DNA from: Bacteroides sp. Marseille-P3684
GTDB taxonomy: Bacteria; Bacteroidota; Bacteroidia; Bacteroidales; Bacteroidaceae
Direction: 5' to 3'
Length of the DNA: 64,000 nt
NCBI RefSeq assembly: GCF_900291465.1
Contig: NZ_LT985808.1
Location: forward strand, 3,216,683 to 3,280,682
Shown here: piece by piece, positions 27,218 to 34,629 of the stretch
How the letters are laid out: each line of letters starts with the position of its first letter
How positions within the stretch are numbered: the first letter of the stretch is position 1
The notes under the pieces: model-generated
Database searches by the model: none
Told to the model about the DNA's origin: nothing
The model's input: the letters and a program-made list of their open reading frames with translations, nothing else
Program-made: the position numbers and the translations under genes

Positions 27218-28384
27218 ATGAAAAGACTACAATTGTTACTGTTTGGATTAATGGCCTTTTGCTTTGCACAGGCACAAAAAGCCACGTTTCGCATCGAGGG
27301 ATCTTTCCTCGGTAATAATTCTTATGACAATCGTCCAATTCGGTTGGTTGAACACGACGTGATTTATTATGATCAGATAACGGTGCTTGACTCAACCATA
27401 GTTCGTAACGGGTACTTCGTGTTCGAAGGAACGACTGATGTTCCGAAGGTTGCGTCGGTTGAGATGTTGGATACAAAACCGACCGATTGGATATCTGCTA
27501 CTAATCAGGACGTGATTCTCGAAAACGGAACAATCGTAATGAAATATGATTCACTCGGAGTTGTTATTACGGGTACTCCGCTGAACAACCGCTATAGTGA
27601 AATACTGTTAAGCGAAAACAGAAATATCCGTCAGAAGACCAATGAGATTCTTGCCGAAAGACAGCTACGCACAGATGCTGAGAACGGCGTACTTTCCACA
27701 AAGGAAAATGAAGAGTTCAACAACCTGATTGCTTCTTTGTATACCAATTACAAGAAGAAACAGGAAAACTTTGCAAAAGAAAATATCCAGAATCCGGTAG
27801 GTATTTATTTCTTTTTCAAATATCCAGTCACTATGTATGAAAAAGACTATCTGGAATATATGAAGGTACGAATTGATCCGGCCATTTGGAAGAAGAACGA
27901 AGAAAAGATAAATCAGCGTGAACAGGCCGAACAGAAAGTGTTACAGTCGAAAAAGGAAATGAACATAGGACATCGCTACCGCGAAATCATCGGACGCGAT
28001 CCAGCCGGGAATACGGTAAAGCTTTCCGAATTGATCAAGCCGGGACATATTACACTGCTCATTTTTTGGGCTTCTTGGTGTGCTCCTTGCATTCAGGAGA
28101 TTCCTTATTTCAAAGAACTGTATAAGGATTATCATGCCAAAGGGCTTGACCTGATTAGCATTTCGCTTGACTCAACCGAGAAGGCATGGTTGAATGCCCT
28201 ACAGAAGCAAGCCATGGAATGGCCACAAATGTCGGAGCTGAAAGGATGGAAAGGTACTGCGCCTAAAGATTATGGCATCAACAGCATACCTTTTGTGCTT
28301 TTGCTCGACCAGAATGGTTGTATAGTTATCCGCAACCTTTACGATAAGTTGTTGATTAATGCCATTGAAGAACAGTTGAAATAA
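27218..28384 (+). CDS. TlpA-like thioredoxin protein with DUF4369-like N-domain
   Basis: A 388-residue exported protein. Signal peptide at about residues 1-20 (FCFAQAQ). The N-terminal beta domain resembles DUF4369 (FRIEGSFLGNNSYDNRPIRL, TVLDSTIVRNGYFVFEG). A charged helical linker follows at about 130-250. The C-terminal AhpC/TlpA-type thioredoxin domain has the active site WASWCAPC at about residue 281-288 and the family's cis-Pro context INSIPFVLLLD. It is the last gene of the SusCD island and is followed by a terminator. Confidence 0.88.
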   Translation: MKRLQLLLFGLMAFCFAQAQKATFRIEGSFLGNNSYDNRPIRLVEHDVIYYDQITVLDSTIVRNGYFVFEGTTDVPKVASVEMLDTKPTDWISATNQDVILENGTIVMKYDSLGVVITGTPLNNRYSEILLSENRNIRQKTNEILAERQLRTDAENGVLSTKENEEFNNLIASLYTNYKKKQENFAKENIQNPVGIYFFFKYPVTMYEKDYLEYMKVRIDPAIWKKNEEKINQREQAEQKVLQSKKEMNIGHRYREIIGRDPAGNTVKLSELIKPGHITLLIFWASWCAPCIQEIPYFKELYKDYHAKGLDLISISLDSTEKAWLNALQKQAMEWPQMSELKGWKGTAPKDYGINSIPFVLLLDQNGCIVIRNLYDKLLINAIEEQLK

Positions 28385-28390
28385 CATGAA

Positions 28391-28455
28391 GGTGTGTTAA
28401 AAAGTACACCTCAATTTTTATGCACAAAGCCCCGACTTTTACAAGCTGGGGCTTT
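28391..28455 (+). terminator. Two hairpins ending the SusCD island
   Basis: GGTGT / ACACC (28391-28410) is followed by a T-rich stretch. An 8-bp stem AAAGCCCC / GGGGCTTT lies at 28426-28455. Confidence 0.65.
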
Positions 28456-29043
28456 GCTACATTCCAAAGTTTTTGCTATTCTAGGCATAAAGATTTAGCA
28501 CTATGGCAAAGAGTACATGAGCATCATTACAGTTCCAACCAAACAACGCATATACCCATCAAAAATCATCCGTTTTCAGGGAATAATCATCAATCTGCTT
28601 TTTGCAAATATACGGTTTTGCAGACAACTAACCGCAAAATTTGCGGCTTATCATCCGCACAAAACAGTAAAACCATTATTTATCAGTATTCCTAGATAGA
28701 ATTTATGAAATGCCTGTCAGCTCGCCCGGAATTTAAATTACATATTTGTACAAAACCACATTTTTTCGACCGAACTTACGCATCAAACGAACAAGCCCCC
28801 CACATCAAGAATGACTAAGATTCTCTATTGAAACGCATCAGATGGAAAAAAGACTGCAAATACAAGGCTGGTTTGTTGGAATTATGCCTAAAATCATCCT
28901 ACATTCGTGGACAATATGCCGGACATCATGGGACACCAATGCCCTGCGCAGCTTGATGGAAGTTTGTCCGGACCGTATGAATGGCAATTCATCTTCGTAC
29001 CGGTAAAAGAACTTTTTACTTTATGCTATAAAACTACCTTGTT
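28456..29043. other. Intergenic region, one isolated 33-bp-type repeat
   Basis: No gene is recognised. The only notable element is the single repeat unit at 28750-28781. The AT-rich character of the island continues to about 28.9 kb and then changes to the GC-richer style of the next gene. No clear promoter for the gene at 29044 was found. Confidence 0.5.
28750..28781. repeat. Single copy of the 33-bp repeat unit
   Basis: ACAAAACCACATTTTTTCG followed by ACCGAACTTACG closely matches the third unit at 16698-16728, in the same orientation. Its middle (TTTTTTCGACCGAACTT) is identical to the first unit. With that array it brackets the AT-rich SusCD island. Confidence 0.75.
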
Positions 29044-30630
29044 ATGAAAAATTGGAAATCAGTACTCTTAGGAGTTGTGATGGGTGCCAGCACCCTGACC
29101 CTCGCCGCGCAGGACGACGGGGGTGTGTCGGAATTCGGAACCCCTTATCACTGGGAAAAAGGAACCATCGTCGTAGAATCACCTGAACGTCCTGCGGGTC
29201 AGGAATCCGTACTGGGTCTGACTGTCCCCAAGATGGGTGTAGTCAGAGTCGGCTTTATCGGACTCGGCATGAGAGGTCCGGGTGCCGTCGAACGTTTCAC
29301 CCATATTCCCGGTACACAAATCGTGGCACTTTGCGACTACGAACGTTCACGGGCGGAAGCTTGTCAGTCCTATCTCCGGAAAGCCAATTTCGCTCCCGCT
29401 GCCATCTATTCAGGTGAAAAAGGCTACGAGGAACTGTGCAAACGCCCCGACATCGACCTCGTCTACATCGCAGCCGACTGGCTTCACCACTTCCCCATCG
29501 CCAAATGTGCGCTGGAGAATGGCAAGAACGTAGCGATTGAAGTGCCTTCCGCGATGAACCTCAAGGAATGCTGGGCACTGGTAAACCTGAGCGAAAAGAC
29601 GCGCAAACACTGCATGATTCTCGAAAACTGCTGCTATGACTGGTTTGAAATGAACTCTCTCAACATGGCACAACACGGTGTCTTCGGCGAGGTGCTCCGC
29701 GTGCAGGGAGCTTACATCCATAACCTGGATGATTTCTGGCCCTACTATTGGAAGACGGATGCCAATGACAAACTCGGCTGGCGTCTGCGTTACAACATGA
29801 ATCACCGTGGAGATGCCTACCCCACGCACGGCCTGGGACCCGTCGCTCAAGTGCTGAACATCCACCGCGGCGACCGCATGAAGACACTTGTGGCAATGGA
29901 CACGAAGTCGGTCCACGGCAAGGAACTCGTAGAGAAGTATTCGGGTGAGAAATGTGAGAACTTCCGCAACGGAGACCACACGACCACCATGATCCGCACG
30001 GAAAACGGAAAGGTCATCGAAATCCAGCACAACGTGATGACCCCGCAACCCTACAACCGGCTCTACCAGCTGACCGGTACACGGGGATTCGCCAACAAAT
30101 ATCCCATTGAAGGATATGCCCTCGATGCTTCGCAGATGAAGGATGCCGGTGTACAGCCGCAGGTAGACAACCTGAACAGCCACTCCTTCCTGTCGGACAA
30201 AGACCGTCAGGCTCTCGAAACCAAATACCAGCATCCCATCTTGAAGAAATATGGTGAAATGGCGAAGGAAGTCGGTGGTCACGGTGGCATGGACTTCATC
30301 ATGGATGCCCGACTCGTGTACTGCCTCCAGAATGGACTTCCCCTCGACATGGATGTGTATGACCTTGCCGAATGGTGTGCACTGGCAGAACTGGGCAGCA
30401 TCTCGATGGACAACAACTGTGCCTCTGTCGCCTTCCCCGACTTCACACGTGGTCACTGGAACGATGTGAAAGGTTATCGTCACGCGTATGCCACTCCTGA
30501 AGCTGAAGCCGAAGCCTTGCGCATCGCCCAGGAAGCAACGGCACGCCTGAAACAGGGCAACGAAAAGGCATGGGCCAAGTATGACAAGGCACTTGCCAAA
30601 GCGAAAAAGCAACAGGCAAAAGAGAAATAA
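29044..30630 (+). CDS. Gfo/Idh/MocA family protein, GH109-like
   Basis: A 528-residue exported protein with signal peptide (about residues 1-22). The Rossmann fold is marked by RVGFIGLGMRGPGAVERF (about 64-81). The further motifs ENCCYDWFEMNSLNMAQHGVFGE (split at about 198-220) and AYPTHGLGPV (about 258-267) match the NAD-dependent glycosidases of family GH109. Those act as alpha-N-acetylgalactosaminidases by a redox mechanism. The C-terminal 50 residues are an Ala/Lys-rich helix absent from typical GH109 proteins. Activity on a specific sugar cannot be read from sequence. A strong terminator follows. Confidence 0.8.
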   Translation: MKNWKSVLLGVVMGASTLTLAAQDDGGVSEFGTPYHWEKGTIVVESPERPAGQESVLGLTVPKMGVVRVGFIGLGMRGPGAVERFTHIPGTQIVALCDYERSRAEACQSYLRKANFAPAAIYSGEKGYEELCKRPDIDLVYIAADWLHHFPIAKCALENGKNVAIEVPSAMNLKECWALVNLSEKTRKHCMILENCCYDWFEMNSLNMAQHGVFGEVLRVQGAYIHNLDDFWPYYWKTDANDKLGWRLRYNMNHRGDAYPTHGLGPVAQVLNIHRGDRMKTLVAMDTKSVHGKELVEKYSGEKCENFRNGDHTTTMIRTENGKVIEIQHNVMTPQPYNRLYQLTGTRGFANKYPIEGYALDASQMKDAGVQPQVDNLNSHSFLSDKDRQALETKYQHPILKKYGEMAKEVGGHGGMDFIMDARLVYCLQNGLPLDMDVYDLAEWCALAELGSISMDNNCASVAFPDFTRGHWNDVKGYRHAYATPEAEAEALRIAQEATARLKQGNEKAWAKYDKALAKAKKQQAKEK

Positions 30631-30659
30631 TCTGCTGAAGCAGACATCCGTACAACAGG

Positions 30660-30701
30660 AAAGCACCCGATGGAAGGCTGAGCGTCTCCATCGGGTGCTT
30701 T
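30660..30701. terminator. Strong bidirectional terminator
   Basis: A 15-bp perfect stem AAAGCACCCGATGGA / TCCATCGGGTGCTTT lies between the convergent GH109-like gene and the MFS transporter gene. Confidence 0.88.
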
Positions 30702-30745
30702 CGTATTATTCAATGAATGTCTGTCAATTCAGCTTGCAGGGAATC

Positions 30746-32215
30746 TTATTCCACAACAACCGGTCTGTACTTCGGAACGAGTGCCTTCATGATGCACCAG
30801 CCGATGAGGTAAGCCACGGCGCAGACGCAGAAGATGATGAAGTAACCTGCCTCCTTGCCCTGGAAGCCCATGAAGACCATCTGGGTGGCATCCGAATAGT
30901 CGAACAGGGTACCTGAACACTTGTTGATGAGGAACGAGCCCAGACCACCTGCCATACCACCGATACCGGTAATGGTAGCCACGGCAGTGTTGGGGAACAT
31001 GTCGCCAACTACCGAGAAGATGTTAGCCGACCAGGACTGGTGGGCAGCACCGGCAATACCGATAATGATGATCGGGAACCAGTAGGAATAGCTTCCCAAC
31101 GGTTGTGCCAACAGGGCGAGCAAGGGGAAGAGGGCAAAAATGAACATCGCCTGCATACGGGCTGCGTATGGATTCTTGCCGGTACGGTTGATGATGATGG
31201 TCGGCAGCTTACCGCCATAGATGGAGAGCATCGTGATGGCATAAAGCACGAAGATGAGCAACTGTGCCGTGGGGCTGTCGGATGAGAATCCGTACACGTC
31301 GGAGATGTAAGCCGGTGTCCAGAAGAGGAAGAACCACCACACACCGTCGGTCATGAACTTACCTACGGCAAACGCCCAAGTCTGACGGAACTTCAGGCAC
31401 TGCCAGAAAGAGAGCTTCTTCTCTTCCTTGCGGTTCTCGGCTGCACTCTTGGCAGCTGCCTCTTCGTCTTCGCGGTCCTGCTCGATGTAAGCCAGCTCGG
31501 CCTTGTTGACGAAGCGGTTCTCATGCGGCTTCTTGTAGAGGAACATCCAGAAACCCATCCAGATGAAGCCCAACGCACCGATAACGATGAAAGCCATCTC
31601 CCAACCGTTACCGACACCGATTTCCTGGAAGTAACGTGCCAAAGGCGGGATGCTCACCGGAGCGGCAAGGGCACCCACTGTGGCACCTGCATTGAAGATG
31701 GAGGTAGAGAAGGCACGGTCTTTTTTCGGGAAATATTCGGCAGTCACCTTGATGGCGGCGGGGAAGTTTCCGGCTTCACCCACACCCAGGATGATACGTG
31801 CGGCAATGAAGTAATAAACACTGACAATTGCAATCGTCGAAGCGACAGCGCCGCCAGCGGAAAGCATCTCAGCTGTGGTATGGATGCCTACGGTATGTTC
31901 CGTGGCCCATCCGCAGAGGGCGTGTGCACAGGCACCCAGCGACCAGACACCGATCGCCCACAAATATCCTTTTTTTGTTCCCATCCAGTCGATGAAACGG
32001 CCGGCGAACAAGTTGGCAATGGCATATACGATGGAGAAGATAGCGGTGATATCACCGTAGTTACTATCCGTCCAGTGAAACTCAGGAGCAATGAAGTCCT
32101 TCCACGTTAGAGACAAGACCTGCCGGTCCATGTAATTGACAGTCGTAGCGAAGAAAAGCATGGCACAGATGATCCAACGGTAATTGGTCATCTTGTCATT
32201 TCGTAATGTACTCAT
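30746..32215 (-). CDS. MFS transporter, hexuronate (ExuT-like) type
   Basis: A 489-residue inner-membrane symporter of the anion:cation symporter family, with about 12 hydrophobic helices. The N-terminal pattern YMDRQVLSLTWKDF and the loop GRFIDWMGTKKGYLWAIGVW match ExuT-type hexuronate carriers. LGVGEAGNFPAAIKVTAEYFPKKDRA is the typical helix-4/5 region. A long charged central loop (about residues 235-275) is slightly extended. The neighbouring GH105 and pectinesterase genes support import of galacturonate or unsaturated uronates. It is divergent from the GH105 gene; a -7 box is at 32266-32273. Confidence 0.88.
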   Translation of the reverse strand: MSTLRNDKMTNYRWIICAMLFFATTVNYMDRQVLSLTWKDFIAPEFHWTDSNYGDITAIFSIVYAIANLFAGRFIDWMGTKKGYLWAIGVWSLGACAHALCGWATEHTVGIHTTAEMLSAGGAVASTIAIVSVYYFIAARIILGVGEAGNFPAAIKVTAEYFPKKDRAFSTSIFNAGATVGALAAPVSIPPLARYFQEIGVGNGWEMAFIVIGALGFIWMGFWMFLYKKPHENRFVNKAELAYIEQDREDEEAAAKSAAENRKEEKKLSFWQCLKFRQTWAFAVGKFMTDGVWWFFLFWTPAYISDVYGFSSDSPTAQLLIFVLYAITMLSIYGGKLPTIIINRTGKNPYAARMQAMFIFALFPLLALLAQPLGSYSYWFPIIIIGIAGAAHQSWSANIFSVVGDMFPNTAVATITGIGGMAGGLGSFLINKCSGTLFDYSDATQMVFMGFQGKEAGYFIIFCVCAVAYLIGWCIMKALVPKYRPVVVE

Positions 32216-32265
32216 AATACTAATTTAGGTTTTATTGTTTTAAATTGTTTTTCGAGATTTGCGCC

Positions 32266-32367
32266 CAAAGGTACATTTTCTTGATGAATAACGGTTACAA
32301 AAATGCCGACTTTTTTGTTTTATTAAATACGATTTCTCATAGAAATGAGCCGCAATCCCTAAATTTG
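32266..32367. promoter_or_regulatory. Divergent promoters: MFS transporter and GH105 gene
   Basis: TACCTTTG at 32266-32273 reads minus, towards the transporter. TAAATTTG at 32360-32367 reads plus, towards the GH105 gene 27 bases further on. Both match TAnnTTTG. Confidence 0.55.
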
Positions 32368-32393
32368 CAACTATTATCACATAACTCGTTACT

Positions 32394-33599
32394 ATGAAAC
32401 ACTTAAAATCATTTGCGCTGCTCGGCTGCGCCCTGTTCTTTTCTTTAACATCTTCTGCCCAATCGTCCAAAGTCGACACGGAAGCTCCGTGGTCGGTGCG
32501 TATGGCGGAATCGGAGATGATACGTTGCCCGGAAGCCTGGCAACTGGACTTCCAACCCCGCCTCAAATGGGATTACTGCCACGGTGTGGAGCTGGGGGCT
32601 TTTCTCAACCTGTATGACGCTTACGGCGACAAGCGGTATTACGACTATGCCCTGCAATACTGCGACACGATGGTACACGACGACGGAAGCATCGAGACCT
32701 ACCGTCCCTCCGAACTGAGTCTGGACCGCATCAACACTGGTAAAATCTTTTTCCGTATTTACGAACAGACGAAAGACATCAAGTATAAGAAAGCGCTGGA
32801 CATGCTCCGTGCACAGCTCACCTGCCAGCCACGCACCAAGGAAGGGGGATTCTGGCACAAGCTGGTCTACCCGAACCAGATGTGGCTGGACGGCATCTAC
32901 ATGGGCTCGCCGTTCTATGCCGAATATGCGTTCCGCAACAACCGGCCTGAAGACTATCAGGACGTCATCCGTCAGTTTGTGGTCTGCGCACGACACACCT
33001 ACGACCCGGCGACGGGACTGTACCGCCATGCCTGGGACGAAGCCCGCAAGCAACCTTGGGCTGACAAGAAGACCGGACAGTCGCCTCACACCTGGGGACG
33101 CGCCATGGGCTGGTATGCCATGGCACTGGTCGACGCGCTGGAGTTCATCCCCAAGCATGAACCGGGACGCGAAGAGGTGATGGACATCCTCGACAACGTA
33201 GTGACCCAGATAGCCCGCTGGCAGGACAAGGAGAGCGGCTTGTGGTATCAGGTCATCGACCGCAGCGGCGACGAAGGCAACTACCTGGAGTCGTCCGTCT
33301 CGACCATGTTCATCTATACGTTATATAAGGGAGTCCGTCTGGGACTGATTGACCCCACCTACCTTGCTGTTGCCGAGAAGGGCTACCAGGGCGTACTGAA
33401 ACACTTCATCGAGGTCGACGAGAACGGAGTGGTCTCGCTCACACAGACTTGTGCCGTTGCCGGACTGGGAGGCAATCCCTACCGCTCGGGAGACTACGAC
33501 TACTACATCCACGAGAAGGTACGCGCCAACGACCCCAAGGCAGTAGGTCCGTTCATCAACGCCAGCCTGGAACGTGAAAGACTGAAAGAGAAAAGATAA
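32394..33599 (+). CDS. GH105 unsaturated rhamnogalacturonyl/glucuronyl hydrolase
   Basis: A 401-residue exported enzyme of the YteR/GH105 type, which removes the 4,5-unsaturated uronic acid left by polysaccharide lyases. Signal peptide at about residues 1-22 (LTSSAQ). The family motif MWLDGIYMGSPFYAEYA (about 163-179) contains the catalytic Asp. SPHTWGRAMGWYAMALVD and GNYLESSVSTMFIYTLYKG line the (alpha/alpha)6 barrel. It begins a three-gene plus-strand operon with the CE8 and SUMF1-propeller genes (spacers of 32 and 26 bases). Confidence 0.92.
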   Translation: MKHLKSFALLGCALFFSLTSSAQSSKVDTEAPWSVRMAESEMIRCPEAWQLDFQPRLKWDYCHGVELGAFLNLYDAYGDKRYYDYALQYCDTMVHDDGSIETYRPSELSLDRINTGKIFFRIYEQTKDIKYKKALDMLRAQLTCQPRTKEGGFWHKLVYPNQMWLDGIYMGSPFYAEYAFRNNRPEDYQDVIRQFVVCARHTYDPATGLYRHAWDEARKQPWADKKTGQSPHTWGRAMGWYAMALVDALEFIPKHEPGREEVMDILDNVVTQIARWQDKESGLWYQVIDRSGDEGNYLESSVSTMFIYTLYKGVRLGLIDPTYLAVAEKGYQGVLKHFIEVDENGVVSLTQTCAVAGLGGNPYRSGDYDYYIHEKVRANDPKAVGPFINASLERERLKEKR

Positions 33600-33631
33600 T
33601 CAGAAAGACAAACTTAAAACCTCAACCGAAA

Positions 33632-34603
33632 ATGAAACAACTGGGAATGCTATTGCTCGGCCTGCTGCTGGGCGTGACAAGTTATGCCGCCACGGATACC
33701 CCCGACACACTGGTCGTGGCACGCGACGGTTCGGGCAAGTTCCGTAACCTGTGGGAAGCCATCGAGGACTGCCGTGCCTTCATGGACTACCACAAAGTGA
33801 TTTACGTCAAGAAGGGCGTCTACAAGGAGAAAGTCATCATACCGTCCTGGCTCACGAACATCGAGATACTCGGCGAGGACCGCGACGAGACCATCATCAC
33901 CTATGACGACCACGCCAACATCCGCCTTGCCGGGCACGACACGAACATGGGTACCTTCCGCACCTACACGGTCAAGGTGGAGGGCAGTGACATCACCTTC
34001 AGGAACATCACCATCGAGAACAATGCCGCACAGAAGGGACAGGCCGTGGCACTCCACACCGAGGGCGACCGGCTGAAGTTCGTCAACTGCCGCATCCTGG
34101 GCAATCAGGACACCATCTACACCGGAGTGGCAGGCACCCGGCTTTACTTCGCCGACTGCTACATCGACGGGACTACCGACTTCATCTTCGGTCCGTCGAC
34201 CGCCTGGTTCGAACGCTGCACCCTCCACAGCAAGCGCGACTCCTATGTCACGGCAGCCTCCACCCCGAAGGAAATCCGTTACGGCTACGTGTTCAATCAT
34301 TGCAAGCTGACGGCTGAACCGGAGGTGAAACGTGTCTTCCTCGGACGTCCGTGGCGTCCGTATGCCTACACCCTCTTCATGAACTGCGAACTGGACGAGC
34401 ACATCGTGACTAAAGGCTGGCACAACTGGGGCAAGGCGTCCAATGAACAGACGGCACGCTATGCCGAATATCACAATACGGGGGCAGGCGCCGCTACCGG
34501 AGAACGTGCCCCGTGGAGCCGTCAGCTCACCGACAAGGAGGCTGCCGGAATCACACTGGAACAGGTATTCTCCATTCAGGACACCTGGAACCCACTCGAC
34601 TGA
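33632..34603 (+). CDS. Pectinesterase, carbohydrate esterase family 8
   Basis: A 323-residue exported pectin methylesterase; it removes methyl groups from homogalacturonan. Signal peptide at about residues 1-20. The four conserved CE8 blocks are visible: GQAVALHTEGDR (about 136), QDTIYTG (about 158), YIDGTTDFIFG (about 177) and LGRPWRPYA (about 236). Together they supply the two catalytic Asp and the Arg/Trp of the active site. It sits between the GH105 gene and the SUMF1-propeller gene, in the same operon. Confidence 0.95.
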   Translation: MKQLGMLLLGLLLGVTSYAATDTPDTLVVARDGSGKFRNLWEAIEDCRAFMDYHKVIYVKKGVYKEKVIIPSWLTNIEILGEDRDETIITYDDHANIRLAGHDTNMGTFRTYTVKVEGSDITFRNITIENNAAQKGQAVALHTEGDRLKFVNCRILGNQDTIYTGVAGTRLYFADCYIDGTTDFIFGPSTAWFERCTLHSKRDSYVTAASTPKEIRYGYVFNHCKLTAEPEVKRVFLGRPWRPYAYTLFMNCELDEHIVTKGWHNWGKASNEQTARYAEYHNTGAGAATGERAPWSRQLTDKEAAGITLEQVFSIQDTWNPLD

Positions 34604-34629
34604 TACGCTGACCAACGAACACAATCATC

